From Methylosinus sp. Sm6 (GTDB lineage: Bacteria; Pseudomonadota; Alphaproteobacteria; Rhizobiales; Beijerinckiaceae): a DNA stretch of 64,000 nucleotides. The translations under genes and the position numbers were made by a program. Position 1 is the stretch's first letter; the number at the start of each line of letters is the position of its first letter. The DNA is taken from positions 1 to 64,000 of the forward strand of contig NZ_JAINDZ010000014.1 of assembly GCF_019802345.1 (NCBI RefSeq), given 5' to 3'. Positions 1 through 8,113 of this stretch are shown one piece after another. The notes beneath the pieces are model-generated. The model had not been told where the DNA came from. It was given only the letters and a program-made list of their open reading frames with translations, and did no database searches.

Positions 1-157
1 CGAAGCCAAATTCGCGACCCGCGGCTACGACCAGACCATCGTCTATCCCGGCCCCCCGCAGGGCTTCGACGTCCCCGGCGATCAAACCCTGCGCCTCATG
101 CGCCGCGTCCTCACCGCGGATAAATTCAAAGTTCTCGCCGAAGGAGCAAAAGCCTAG
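1..157 (+). CDS. C-terminal fragment of an unidentified protein (partial at window edge)
   Basis: An open frame enters from the left edge (first full codon at position 2) and stops at TAG 155-157, giving about 51 C-terminal residues that include YPGPPQGFDVPGD and a charged, helical-looking tail. I do not recognise the family. It lies about 50 bp upstream of, and on the same strand as, the hisA-like gene, so it may be another member of the H4MPT-linked C1 cluster, but that is inference from position only. No start is visible. Confidence 0.55.
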   Translation, partial: EAKFATRGYDQTIVYPGPPQGFDVPGDQTLRLMRRVLTADKFKVLAEGAKA

Positions 158-207
158 TCGGCTCTTAAAGCTCCCTTCTTCTTTCCGACGCCGCTATAGT
201 GCGCGTC

Positions 208-906
208 ATGCGGATCATTCCTGTCCTCGATCTGAAAGGCGGTCGGGCGGTGCGGGCGGTGAGAGGCGATCGCGACGCCTATGCGCCCATCGCCTCGCGG
301 CTCGTCGCCTCGAGCGCGCCGCAGGACGTCGTTGCGGCTTATCTCGGCCTCTTCGATTTTTCGACCTTCTATGTCGCCGATCTCGACGCCATAGAGGGGC
401 GCGTCGGACAAAGCGCGATGCTTCTCGCGCTCACGCGCGATTTCCCGAAGCTGTCCTTCTGGGTCGACGACGGCTCGGCCGAGCCGGGCCGGATCGCAGC
501 TCTGCGCGGCATCGGCGTCGAGCCGGTGATCGGCAGCGAGAGCATTCCGGCGGGCGAGGCGGCGACGGCGCTCGCATCGGGTGCGGATGCGATCCTCTCC
601 CTCGATTTTCGCGGCGGCGGCGTTCTCGGGCCGCCAGAACTGCAGGAGAACGCGCAGCTCTGGCCGCGGCGCGTCATTGCGATGACATTGGCGCGCGTCG
701 GCTCGTTCGAAGGCCCCGACCTCGATCTGGCGGCTCGCCTCGCGCGCAAGGCGGAAGGGCGCAGCCTCTATGCGGCCGGTGGCGTTCGCGACGCGGCCGA
801 TCTCGACGCGCTCGCACGGACCGGCGTCGCCGGCGCGCTCGTCGCTTCGGCGCTGCATGACGGGCGCCTCTCGCGCGCAGATCTTCGACGATTCGCCGCT
901 GAATAA
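208..906 (+). CDS. HisA/HisF-like TIM-barrel protein of the H4MPT C1 cluster
   Basis: The 232-residue product opens with MRIIPVLDLKGGRAV, the phosphate-binding first strand of HisA/HisF barrels, and carries a late AAGGVRD strand (about residues 191-197) typical of the family. Its length fits a single (beta/alpha)8 barrel. HisA-like proteins of this divergent kind occur in methanogens and in methylotrophs with H4MPT pathways, where they are linked to C1 cofactor metabolism; the exact reaction is not evident here. True HisA would sit with his genes, and none are nearby. I chose ATG 208; an in-frame GTG at 199 would add three residues, and neither has a clear Shine-Dalgarno. It converges on fae across a terminator. 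Confidence 0.8.
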   Translation: MRIIPVLDLKGGRAVRAVRGDRDAYAPIASRLVASSAPQDVVAAYLGLFDFSTFYVADLDAIEGRVGQSAMLLALTRDFPKLSFWVDDGSAEPGRIAALRGIGVEPVIGSESIPAGEAATALASGADAILSLDFRGGGVLGPPELQENAQLWPRRVIAMTLARVGSFEGPDLDLAARLARKAEGRSLYAAGGVRDAADLDALARTGVAGALVASALHDGRLSRADLRRFAAE

Positions 907-909
907 AAA

Positions 910-933
910 AGGAGCCGCGCGAAAGCGGCTCCT
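910..933. terminator. Intrinsic terminator shared by convergent hisA-like gene and fae
   Basis: A perfect 9-bp stem, AGGAGCCGC (910-918) and GCGGCTCCT (925-933), closes a GCGAAA loop. On the minus strand it is followed by a run of Ts (plus-strand A905-A910), a textbook rho-independent terminator for fae. On the plus strand it is followed by CTCTTTG, a weaker T-rich tail for the hisA-like gene. Confidence 0.8.
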
Positions 934-958
934 CTTTGTCGAAGCGATGCCCCGGCGC

Positions 959-1522
959 TCAGTCGGCGGCGGCGAAGGGGTGCTTGGCGGTCACGCGCTC
1001 GGAGAGCACGCGAGAGGCGCTCGGATCGCCCTTCATCGCGCGGGCGATCGCTTCCTTCGTCGCGCGATAGTTGAAGTCCTGAATCTTCTGGTCGTCATTG
1101 GCTTCCCAATGGATGAACACGCCGACCGAGATGAAGAGGTCGTCGGCCTGCTCGATCGGGATGATTCCTTCCGCGACGCTGTCGGCGACGGCCTTGGCGA
1201 CGCCATATTGCGCCGGGCCGAACATCTGCACGGCCTGCTTGGCGTTCTTGATCGTCACCTTGTTGAACAGGATCGTGTATGGCTTCACGAGCAGGTTCGG
1301 CGCGACGACGGCGAGCAGAGTGGTGAAGCCGTCCTTATTATTGACCAGCGCATTGGCGAATGCGGTCTCGGCCGAGCTGCCGCGCGGACCCATCAGCAGA
1401 TCGATATGCGCGACCTCATTACCTTCGCCGACGAGCGATTCGCCGACCAGCAATTTCGGCGTGGCCGAGCCGGCCGCCTTGGGAAACAAGGCGCCGAGAA
1501 TCTTGTCCAGTATCGAGGCCAT
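959..1522 (-). CDS. fae: Formaldehyde-activating enzyme, N-terminally extended copy
   Basis: Fae condenses formaldehyde with tetrahydromethanopterin to methylene-H4MPT in the cytoplasm, the entry step of H4MPT-linked formaldehyde oxidation. The 187-residue product contains the family core: [19 protein letters not shown] with the catalytic His (H39), then GPRGS, NNKDGF and GVFIHWEA. The usual length is about 170. The extra residues lie at the N-terminus: a hydrophobic, amphipathic-looking segment (about residues 1-20) replaces the short start seen in the neighbouring copy. ATG 1522 has an AAAGGA Shine-Dalgarno 8-9 nt upstream. It lies about 255 bp downstream of a second fae, with which it shares most residues, suggesting tandem duplication. 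The terminator at 910-933 ends the transcript. Confidence 0.95.
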   Translation of the reverse strand: MASILDKILGALFPKAAGSATPKLLVGESLVGEGNEVAHIDLLMGPRGSSAETAFANALVNNKDGFTTLLAVVAPNLLVKPYTILFNKVTIKNAKQAVQMFGPAQYGVAKAVADSVAEGIIPIEQADDLFISVGVFIHWEANDDQKIQDFNYRATKEAIARAMKGDPSASRVLSERVTAKHPFAAAD

Positions 1523-1675
1523 TTTCGATTTCCTTTCGGTTCTCTGTTTGACGCCTTCGCGGCGCTTCTCGCGGCCTGCGCGAGGCCTCCCCTGTCTCGC
1601 TGCAACTTCCCCGTCAGGAAGCCGACTGGATGACGCCGACCCCGGTTTCGATCTGTCCGCATTCTGGTCGACGAC

Positions 1676-1698
1676 GGGAAGCCGGCGAGCGGCTTCCC
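1676..1698. repeat. Perfect 9-bp hairpin between the two fae genes
   Basis: GGGAAGCCG (1676-1684) pairs with CGGCTTCCC (1690-1698) around a 5-nt loop. It lies in the 257-bp spacer between the two minus-strand fae copies. No T-run follows on either strand, so it could be a processing or stabilising hairpin as easily as a weak terminator. Nothing else in the spacer is recognised. Confidence 0.4.
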
Positions 1699-1779
1699 GT
1701 ATGACGCGGCGGCGCCGCTCTCACGCCGCGACGCGCCGGCGCGGCTGCGCCGACGTTTCGTCGCGTCGGGAAAGCCGGC

Positions 1780-2289
1780 TCAGTTGGCGCCGAAAGGATG
1801 CTTGACGTCGTTGCGCTTGGCGACGACCTCGGCGGCCTTCGGCTCGCCCTTGATCGCGCGGGCGATGGCTTCCTTCGTCGCCTGATAGTTATATTCCTGG
1901 ATCTTCTTGTCGTCGTTGGCTTCCCAGTGGATGAACACGCCGACCGAGATGAACAGGTCGTCGGCCTCGGCGACCGGGATCACGCCCTCCGCGACCGAAT
2001 CGGCGACCGCCTTGGCGACGCCGGCCTGGGCCGGGCCGAACATCTGAACGGCCTGCTTGGCGTTCTTGATGGTGACCTTGTTGAAGAGGATCGTGTTCGG
2101 CTTGGCGAGCAGGTTGGGGGCCACGACCGCGAGCAGGGTGGTGAAGCCGTCCTTGTTGTTCACCAGGGCGTTGGCGAAAGCGGTCTCGGCGGCGCTGCCG
2201 CGCGGTCCGATCAGCAGGTCGATGTGGGCGACTTCGTTGCCTTCGCCGACGAGCGACTCGCCGACCAGGAGCTTGTTGATCAGGGCCAT
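1780..2289 (-). CDS. fae: Formaldehyde-activating enzyme, canonical-length copy
   Basis: This is a 169-residue Fae matching the usual family length. It starts [20 protein letters not shown] and has the catalytic His in VAHIDL (H22), plus GPRGS, NNKDGF and [11 protein letters not shown] 2289 is chosen over longer in-frame options because an AAAGGAAC Shine-Dalgarno sits immediately upstream and the homology begins there. Compared with the downstream copy, most differences are conservative; the C-terminal 25 residues and the N-terminus diverge most. Gene order mch, ATP-grasp, CitG-like, fae on one strand matches, from memory, the mch-orf5-orf7-fae order of Methylobacterium extorquens, supporting an H4MPT role. 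Confidence 0.96.
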   Translation of the reverse strand: MALINKLLVGESLVGEGNEVAHIDLLIGPRGSAAETAFANALVNNKDGFTTLLAVVAPNLLAKPNTILFNKVTIKNAKQAVQMFGPAQAGVAKAVADSVAEGVIPVAEADDLFISVGVFIHWEANDDKKIQEYNYQATKEAIARAIKGEPKAAEVVAKRNDVKHPFGAN

Positions 2290-2426
2290 GTTTGTTCCTT
2301 TCGATAAACTCGATGTTCGCCCGCGCGGCTGCCGGCGCGGGCGCCTCCCCCATTCTCGACGAGCGTCAGGCCGAAACGAGCCGAGCCGGTCGAGCCGGTC
2401 GCGAGACCATCTCGCGCGGCGCGAAC

Positions 2427-3299
2427 TCAACCATTTTTGTGAACGTTCGGCAAGATGGCGAGAAGAGAATCGGCAAAAAGCGCCGCGACGGCGAGGTCGG
2501 CGCTCGTGCCTGGATTATACCCGCTTTTCTTCAAAAAACGATCCAATTCCAACGCGCACGAAAAAGCCGTTTCTTTGTCGTCGATCGCGTCGAGACGCGC
2601 GGCGGTCGCGGCCATCCGCTCCATTACGAAGCGCGCGGCGGCCGGGCCGAACTTGCGGGCGATGTGGCTGTCGGGAAACCGGCTCGCAAGGGCCATGAAC
2701 AATCGCAGCGTCGTCATCGGTCTGTCATCGCCGCGCGCGCGCGACTGCGCGATCGTCTGCTGGCCGAGGCCGAAGATATCGGCGTAGCCGCTCGCATATT
2801 GCAGCGCGACCCGGTCGCGATCGGCGGCGATCGTCATCGCCTCCTTCAAACCGATGACCGCAGGCGCCGCGACGTCATGTTCGTCCGCAGAGCCGAGACC
2901 GGCCGGAGAGGCGCGCGCGATCGCGCGAAAGGCGAGATCGGCGTCCTCTCGATCGAGCGCGTCCAGAGTGGCGACGAGCTTGTCGCGCAAGCTCGCGCGG
3001 CCCTCGCGCAGCGCCGCATGGGCGAGCGGCGCGCAGAGAAGAATGATGCCGAGATTGGTGTTGCAATGAACGCGCGCCCAGGTCGCCTCGATCGCGTCGA
3101 AGATACGGCGCCCGACGCTCGCGCCCGACGCACAGAGACAAGGCGCCGCCGCATGCGCGCTGTCGATGAAATCCTGCGCCTCCATGCCATGGCCGGGCGC
3201 GTAGATATGGACATTGCCGGGCTTTGGCGCGGCGAGCTCGTCCTCGCAGGCGCGTATGAAGGCGCGCGCGATCGCGTCGGCGAGCGCGCCGTCAGCCAT
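2427..3299 (-). CDS. CitG-like (triphosphoribosyl-dephospho-CoA synthase family) protein of H4MPT cluster
   Basis: The 290-residue product has the family signature near the N-terminus, [16 protein letters not shown] (about residues 19-34), and further conserved segments [13 protein letters not shown] and [10 protein letters not shown]. Relatives in citrate lyase or malonate decarboxylase loci make the CoA-derived prosthetic group; in methylotrophs a paralogue (orf7 of the M. extorquens cluster, from memory) sits between mch and fae and is thought to act in H4MPT or methanofuran cofactor synthesis. No citrate lyase genes are nearby, so the C1 role is preferred by context. ATG 3299 overlaps the stop of the ATP-grasp gene by 8 bp, indicating translational coupling. 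The long frame upstream of 3299 is antisense-like composition and was not used. Confidence 0.82.
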   Translation of the reverse strand: MADGALADAIARAFIRACEDELAAPKPGNVHIYAPGHGMEAQDFIDSAHAAAPCLCASGASVGRRIFDAIEATWARVHCNTNLGIILLCAPLAHAALREGRASLRDKLVATLDALDREDADLAFRAIARASPAGLGSADEHDVAAPAVIGLKEAMTIAADRDRVALQYASGYADIFGLGQQTIAQSRARGDDRPMTTLRLFMALASRFPDSHIARKFGPAAARFVMERMAATAARLDAIDDKETAFSCALELDRFLKKSGYNPGTSADLAVAALFADSLLAILPNVHKNG

Positions 3300-4263
3300 G
3301 CGCGCGGCGCGACGCGGCGATCGCCCCCAATATGTCGCCGGCGACGCGCTCGGCGATCTGGAACGGCGTGACGCTCTGCAAGCCGCTCCAGCCCGCCATG
3401 CTGTTGACCTCGAGCACCATCGGCAGGCCATCGGCGCCGCAGATGATGTCGATGCCGGCGAATTCCGCGCCGAGCGCGGCGGCAGCGCGCAGAGCGAGCT
3501 CGCGCTCGCGCGGCGTCGGCTCGCAGGCATGAGGCTTCGCGCCCTGGCGCACATTGGTGATCCAGCGGCGCGAGCGTCGCCGCATCGCGCCGATCGCCTC
3601 GCCATGCGAGACGAGAATGCGCATGTCCTCGTACCAGACGTCGCGCGGCGGCACGAAGCGCTGCAGATAGAAGACGCCGCGCGCCTCCTCCTCGGTCGGC
3701 AGATCCTCCTCGCGATGCAGAAGCTTCAGGCCCCAGCCCTGCGCGCCGAATAGGGGCTTGACGACGAGAGGCCCACGCGCGGCCTCGCTGCGCAGGATGC
3801 GCAGCGCCTCGGCGCGCGAGCTGGTGACGAAGGTCGCGGGCGTCGGGATGCGCGCCTGCGCCAGCAGGAAGCTCGCAGTGGATTTGTCGGTGCAGCGCTC
3901 GATGGCGCGCGCGCTGTTGACGAGCGGCACGCCGAGCGCGCCGAGCGCATGCAGCACGCCGAGCCGCAGCGTGATCGTCTCCAGCGAGCCGTCGCCGATC
4001 GCGCGCACGACGCAGGCGTCCGGCAGCCGCCCATGGAACCCTGGGATCGCCAGCGCGTCGGAGCGCGCCGTGTCGATCTTGCAGGCGGCGAGTCGCACCG
4101 GCGTCGCGCGCGCGCCATGGCGCGCGAAGCCCTTGCGCAGACGCTCGACATGCCAGTCGAGCTCGTCGGTGAAGATCGCGACATGCGGCGCGCCCGCGGC
4201 GGGGCGCGCCGGGCGCTCAGCCGAAGGAGGCGTCGAGAAGCTTTTCGTCGATAGCTCCGGCAC
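3292..4263 (-). CDS. RimK-type ATP-grasp ligase of the H4MPT cluster
   Basis: The 323-residue ATP-grasp protein has the nucleotide-binding lysine segment PLVVKPLFGAQGWGLKLL (about residues 167-184), a YLQRFV strand, and the metal-binding FAGIDIICGADG...VLEVNSM at the C-terminus. RimK-like ligases add glutamate or similar units; members next to mch (orf5/MptN-like) are thought to glutamylate the pterin or methanofuran side chain. The substrate is inferred from context only. The only plausible start, ATG 4263, lies 47 bp inside the end of mch, an unusually deep overlap, and the stop overlaps the CitG-like gene, so mch, this gene and the next are very probably one transcript. Confidence 0.85.
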   Translation of the reverse strand: MPELSTKSFSTPPSAERPARPAAGAPHVAIFTDELDWHVERLRKGFARHGARATPVRLAACKIDTARSDALAIPGFHGRLPDACVVRAIGDGSLETITLRLGVLHALGALGVPLVNSARAIERCTDKSTASFLLAQARIPTPATFVTSSRAEALRILRSEAARGPLVVKPLFGAQGWGLKLLHREEDLPTEEEARGVFYLQRFVPPRDVWYEDMRILVSHGEAIGAMRRRSRRWITNVRQGAKPHACEPTPRERELALRAAAALGAEFAGIDIICGADGLPMVLEVNSMAGWSGLQSVTPFQIAERVAGDILGAIAASRRAHG

Positions 4264-5194
4264 GGAAGGTCTCGCCTGTCTCGACCGCTGTCACGAGCGC
4301 CTCGGCGGGCGAGAACAGGCTCGGGTCGATTTTGTAGAAGTCGCCCTTATACGCTTTGAAAATCTCCGCGAAAGGCCGACCGTAATCGCGCGAGTTGGAG
4401 CTCGGCAGCTTTTCCGCCAGCGCCTTGGCCGCCTCGGCGGAGCCGCGCACGAAGAGATGAGCGCGGCCGGAATAGATGATCGCGTCATTGGTGCGGCCCA
4501 TGGCCGTGATGAAATCGGGATGCGGCGGCGACAGCGGCGCCGTGGCGATTCCGTCCACGATATGCTCGAGCGGGAACTTCAGCTCATGCGCCTTGTGCAA
4601 CGCCACCTCGAGCACGCGGCCGACCACCTGCACGCTGCCGGCGAGGCTCTGCGTCGGCGCATAGATGAATGCGAGCTTGTCCGGCGAGACTCCGCAACCA
4701 TCGGCGACCTTGGCGACGACGGGCTCCGGCGGCGGCGCGCCGGCCTCGAGCACGATCGTGGCGCGATCGGCGGAGTCCTCGTAAGGCAGCTCCTGGAACA
4801 GCGGCTCCTTGCGGGCCAGCGAGCGGCCCGGGCCCGAGCCGAGCGCGAAGAATTTCTCGTGGGAAAGGCTCCAGCCGGCATATTGGCTGGCGAGGCAGGC
4901 GACGACGGGGTCGTTGCTGGTGACGGTGAGCCAGAAGGGCCAGTTCTTCTGCCCCGGCGCGGGGGTCAGCGAGACCTTGCCGAGGCCGCCGAGGCAGATC
5001 TCTGTGAGCAACAGCCCGGCGTCGATCCCGCCCGCGACCTTCGCGCCGGCGTCGATGAGCAGCTCGCCGAGGCTTCCGCGCGAGACGGCGACCCGATAGC
5101 GCTCGGCGCCGGCGGCGAGCCTGTCGACGATCTCGCCCGCCAGCAGATTGACGCTGGCCGTCGCCCGGCCGGTCTTATCGAGAGTTCCCGTCAC
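4217..5194 (-). CDS. mch: Methenyltetrahydromethanopterin cyclohydrolase
   Basis: Mch converts methenyl-H4MPT to formyl-H4MPT in the cytosol, the step after methylene-H4MPT dehydrogenase. Family segments visible include ASVNLLAGEIVDRL at the N-terminus, LLLTEICLGGLGKVSL, LTVTSNDPVVACLASQYAGW and FALGSGPGRSLA, and a C-terminal RDYGRPFAEIFKAYKGDFY. I chose GTG 5194 (325 residues, near the family's ~320) because an AGAGGAAC Shine-Dalgarno lies 8 nt upstream; the in-frame ATGs at 5245 and 5263 have no ribosome site and would add a Gly/Ala/Ser-rich tail absent from the family. It is the first gene of a minus-strand run ending with the two fae genes. Confidence 0.94.
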   Translation of the reverse strand: MTGTLDKTGRATASVNLLAGEIVDRLAAGAERYRVAVSRGSLGELLIDAGAKVAGGIDAGLLLTEICLGGLGKVSLTPAPGQKNWPFWLTVTSNDPVVACLASQYAGWSLSHEKFFALGSGPGRSLARKEPLFQELPYEDSADRATIVLEAGAPPPEPVVAKVADGCGVSPDKLAFIYAPTQSLAGSVQVVGRVLEVALHKAHELKFPLEHIVDGIATAPLSPPHPDFITAMGRTNDAIIYSGRAHLFVRGSAEAAKALAEKLPSSNSRDYGRPFAEIFKAYKGDFYKIDPSLFSPAEALVTAVETGETFRAGAIDEKLLDASFG

Positions 5195-5513
5195 GTTTCC
5201 CGTTCCTCTGTTCCGTTTGTCGAGGGCCGCCGCCGCGCCGGCCATGCTTGTCGGCGGCGACATTACTAAGGTTTCGGGTCCGGCGAAAGCGCGGGGTGGC
5301 AAGGACGAGATCGGGCCTCCGCCATGAGCAACGTTCGAGATTTTTCCAACGCACCCGAGTCCGCGAGACGACGAGCCGTCGGCAGGACGAGCTTTTATGA
5401 CGTCGAAGCGTGATGATTCGGCGCGAGTTTTGGAATAAAAAGCTGTGGTGACGCTCGAGGTCGAACGGGTAGACGCTCGGTTTTCGCGCATCGCCGCAAC
5501 CCAGGAGGGGAAT
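5195..5513. other. Divergent intergenic region between mch and a secreted-protein gene
   Basis: About 320 bp separates mch (minus) from the secreted protein (plus). It must hold the promoter for the C1 operon and probably one for the secreted protein. I see no convincing -35/-10 pair, riboswitch or gene. The stretch is less GC-biased near 5395-5450 (TTTTATGACG, GAATAAAAAGC). The strongest local signal is the AGGAGGGG ribosome site at 5503-5510. Confidence 0.5.
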
Positions 5514-6020
5514 ATGAAAATATGGAATTTCGTAATGGCCTTGACCGTTCCGCTTTTCGCGTCGGCGTCCCATGCCGGCGAATCGGCCCCGGCCATCGCC
5601 GGATTTTTGAACCCACAGACAGGCGCTTTCACCCCCAGACTTGCACTGACGCCCGCCGCCGCCCCCGTCGCCGCCGCCGCGACGTTGACAGTGACGTTTA
5701 CGGTCAAAATCAATAGCAGCATTCCACGGGCGCAGCCGATCACCTGCGCCCTCAATATCAGTTCTTACGACGCCTCCTTCGCCAATTACGCGACCGCGGA
5801 CAGCTATGTGGTAAAGTCGAGCGCGTCGGCTGGAACATGCACTGTCTCTATTCCGTATATCTGGCAAATTGCCACGACGGCCACCACGATGAACCTGCAT
5901 CCGGGCGTTTCGACCACCTTCGCCGCCGGCGGTCTTTATCGCAGCTCCTCTGCCTCCGTCGCGCCGTTTCCTGTTCCGACGACGGGAACGAAGAAAATTG
6001 CTGTGACTCTCGCTCTCTAA
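5514..6020 (+). CDS. Small secreted protein of unknown function
   Basis: The 168-residue product has a clear Sec signal (MKIWNFVMALTVPLFASASHA, cleavage near residue 21), then GFLNPQTGAFTPR, an Ala/Pro stretch, and a Ser/Thr-rich beta-type body with two cysteines (ITCALN and GTCTVS, about 30 residues apart) that could form a disulfide. The P-x-TG-x-F-x-P motif after the signal resembles a group of small exported proteobacterial proteins with no assigned role. ATG 5514 has a strong AGGAGGGG Shine-Dalgarno 3 nt away; longer in-frame starts precede the signal and were dropped. It is divergent from mch; whether it is co-regulated is unknown. Confidence 0.8.
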   Translation: MKIWNFVMALTVPLFASASHAGESAPAIAGFLNPQTGAFTPRLALTPAAAPVAAAATLTVTFTVKINSSIPRAQPITCALNISSYDASFANYATADSYVVKSSASAGTCTVSIPYIWQIATTATTMNLHPGVSTTFAAGGLYRSSSASVAPFPVPTTGTKKIAVTLAL

Positions 6021-6040
6021 AGGGAGAAAGCAAACCGACG

Positions 6041-6072
6041 TTCCGGGCCTAGAATCTCTGCGAGGCCCGGAA
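6041..6072. terminator. Inverted repeat downstream of the secreted-protein gene
   Basis: TTCCGGGCCT (6041-6050) and AGGCCCGGAA (6063-6072) form a perfect 10-bp stem with a 12-nt loop, 20 bp past the stop. No T-run follows, so termination would need another feature; it may instead protect the transcript end. Confidence 0.45.
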
Positions 6073-6709
6073 TGGCCGCTTCGATAATCGTCGGCTCATG
6101 CGCGCGTCGTGGCGTCGAACCCGTCTCTTCATTTCGAATCGGGTCGGGCGGCCGCGGATTCATCGTGTTCCTTCGAGACGAGCCCTTCGAGCGGCTAGGA
6201 TAATGGGCGCAGGACCAAATTCCCGTCAGCCGATTCCCGTGGGCCTCGCGCCGGCGCCCCGCCGCCGTTTCCGGCGCGGGGGATGGGCGGTCCGGAACGC
6301 CGCGGCGCCGTTTTCGGCCGTGGAAAAAATGCAGCGTCGGAGCCGGAGCGTTCCGGACCACGGGCGCCTTTCCTGGTCGCCGCCTGCGGGCTCAGGGTCC
6401 TTGCTCCCTTTCGGGTAATCGGTCCCCGTGCGAGCCTCGCATATTCGGCCCGGCTCTCGCCTCGCTCTCACGAGGCCCTCCGCACGAAGGAGGAGCCGGA
6501 ACCGGCGGCGTGGCGTCGCACAGCTTCGGGCGAGGGTCGCCGCCCGGCCGTGCGAACCGCGCCCCGCCGACGCCGCCCGCCCCTTCGGGCGGCGCCCCAT
6601 GCGGCGGAAGCAGGGGAAACAATGGGAATTTAGTCCAAAATTGTCAAGACGCGCCATCCCGATCGCGGCTCGATTTGCTTTCCGGGCGCGTTTCCCCCAC
6701 TCTCTACCG
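6073..6709. other. Long gene-free region before the M48 protease
   Basis: About 640 bp with no frame showing domain content or protein-like composition; the open frames here are Arg/Ala/Pro-rich in every phase. A 9-bp hairpin with a CCCCTT loop (CGCCGCCCG 6571-6579 with CGGGCGGCG 6586-6594) stands about 115 bp before the protease start. I could not match it to tmRNA, RNase P RNA or SRP RNA by eye. It could hide a small RNA or a long leader. Confidence 0.4.
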
Positions 6710-8107
6710 ATGCGCCGAAGCTGCAGCCATATCCGTGTCCTTTTGACAGGCTGGCTCGTTTTCGCCTTGGTCGCGCCCGCGCGCGGCGAGGACGACGGGC
6801 CGCGCGTGTCGATCATTCGCGACGCCGAGATCGAGCAATTGCTGCGCGACTACACCGCGCCCGTCTTCAAAGCGGCCGGAATCCATTCCGGCGCGGCGCG
6901 GATCATCCTCGTCGGCGACCGCTCCTTCAACGCCTTCGTCGCCGGCGGGCAGAAAATCTTCGTCAACACCGGCGCGCTCGTCGAGGCCAAGACGCCCAAT
7001 GAGATCATCGGTGTGCTCGCGCATGAGACCGGCCATATCGCCGGCGGCCATCTCGCGCGCGGCCGCCAGGAGCTCGCCCGCGCCGCCATTCTCTCCGTCG
7101 CCGGAATGCTGGCCAGCGCCGGCGCCATGTTCGCCGCCCGTGGCGCCTTCTCCCGAAGCAATGGCTCGGTCGGCATGGATTCGGCCGGCGCCGTCGGCAT
7201 TCTGATGGGTCCGCAGGAGGCGGTGAAACGCTCGCTGCTCGCCTATCAACGCGGCGAGGAGCAGGCCGCCGACCGCATGGCCGTGCGCTTTCTCACCGCC
7301 ACGCGGCAATCGGCCAAAGGCATGCTGGAGACCTTCAACCGCTTCGCCAGCGAGACCCTGTTCAAAGCGACGACGATCGATCCCTATCTGCAGTCGCATC
7401 CGCTGCCCAATGAGCGAATCTCCAATTTGGAGCAGGCGGCCAAGCAGTCGCCTTTCTTCGACACGCAGGATCCGCCGGCGCTGCAGGCGCGGCACGATCT
7501 GATGCGCGCCAAGCTGATCGGCTTCACCGGCGACGCGAGCGAGGTAAGCCGGCGCTATCCCGTTTCCGATATGTCGCTGCCGGCGCGCTATGCGCGAGTC
7601 ATCGCCGATAATCGCTTCGGCCGGCTCGAGGAGGCGCTCGCCGGCGCCGACGCGCTGGTCGCGTCCCAACCCAAGAATCCGTATTTTTGGGAGCTGAAGG
7701 GGCAGATTTTGCTCGAGGCCGGGCGGGCGACGCAGGCGATCGCACCGCTGCGCAAGGCGGTCGCGCTCGCCGGCTCCGGGGAGACGCCGATCCGCGTGCT
7801 GCTCGGCCATGCGCTGGTCGCCTCGGAGAACCCCGCCTTCACGGATGAGGCGATCAAGGTTCTGGCCAACGCCACCCAGGCCGACGAGGAGTCGCCCGAA
7901 GCCTGGGAGTTTCTCTCCATGGCGTATTTCCGCAAGGGCGATTCCGCCAAGGCGCAGCTCGCCGCGGCGGAAGGGCTGTTCGTCGCGGGCAAATATATCG
8001 AGGCGCGCACGCAGGCGGCGCGCGCCCAGGCGCAGTTCAAGGAAGGCACGCCCGGCTGGCTGAAGGCGGACGATATTTTGACTTATCGTCCGGCCGATAG
8101 CGAATGA
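6710..8107 (+). CDS. M48-family periplasmic metalloprotease with TPR domain (BepA-like)
   Basis: The 465-residue exported protein has a signal peptide (about residues 1-27, ending APARG), then an M48 zinc peptidase domain with HETGH (105-109) and a downstream glutamate in GEEQAADRMAVRF as third ligand. The last ~150 residues look like TPR helices (LEEALAGADALVASQP, WEFLSMAYFRKGDSAKAQ). This layout is that of BepA/YfgC, a periplasmic protease-chaperone acting on outer-membrane proteins such as LptD, so a role in envelope quality control is likely. ATG 6710 is chosen because the signal peptide starts there. The gene converges on a small secreted protein 6 bp away. Confidence 0.92.
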   Translation: MRRSCSHIRVLLTGWLVFALVAPARGEDDGPRVSIIRDAEIEQLLRDYTAPVFKAAGIHSGAARIILVGDRSFNAFVAGGQKIFVNTGALVEAKTPNEIIGVLAHETGHIAGGHLARGRQELARAAILSVAGMLASAGAMFAARGAFSRSNGSVGMDSAGAVGILMGPQEAVKRSLLAYQRGEEQAADRMAVRFLTATRQSAKGMLETFNRFASETLFKATTIDPYLQSHPLPNERISNLEQAAKQSPFFDTQDPPALQARHDLMRAKLIGFTGDASEVSRRYPVSDMSLPARYARVIADNRFGRLEEALAGADALVASQPKNPYFWELKGQILLEAGRATQAIAPLRKAVALAGSGETPIRVLLGHALVASENPAFTDEAIKVLANATQADEESPEAWEFLSMAYFRKGDSAKAQLAAAEGLFVAGKYIEARTQAARAQAQFKEGTPGWLKADDILTYRPADSE

Positions 8108-8113
8108 CCGCCC

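Noticed and set aside
5245-5263. ATG starts for mch at 5245 or 5263
   Set aside because: Neither has a ribosome site, and they would add a tail absent from the family; GTG 5194 has a strong Shine-Dalgarno and the right length.
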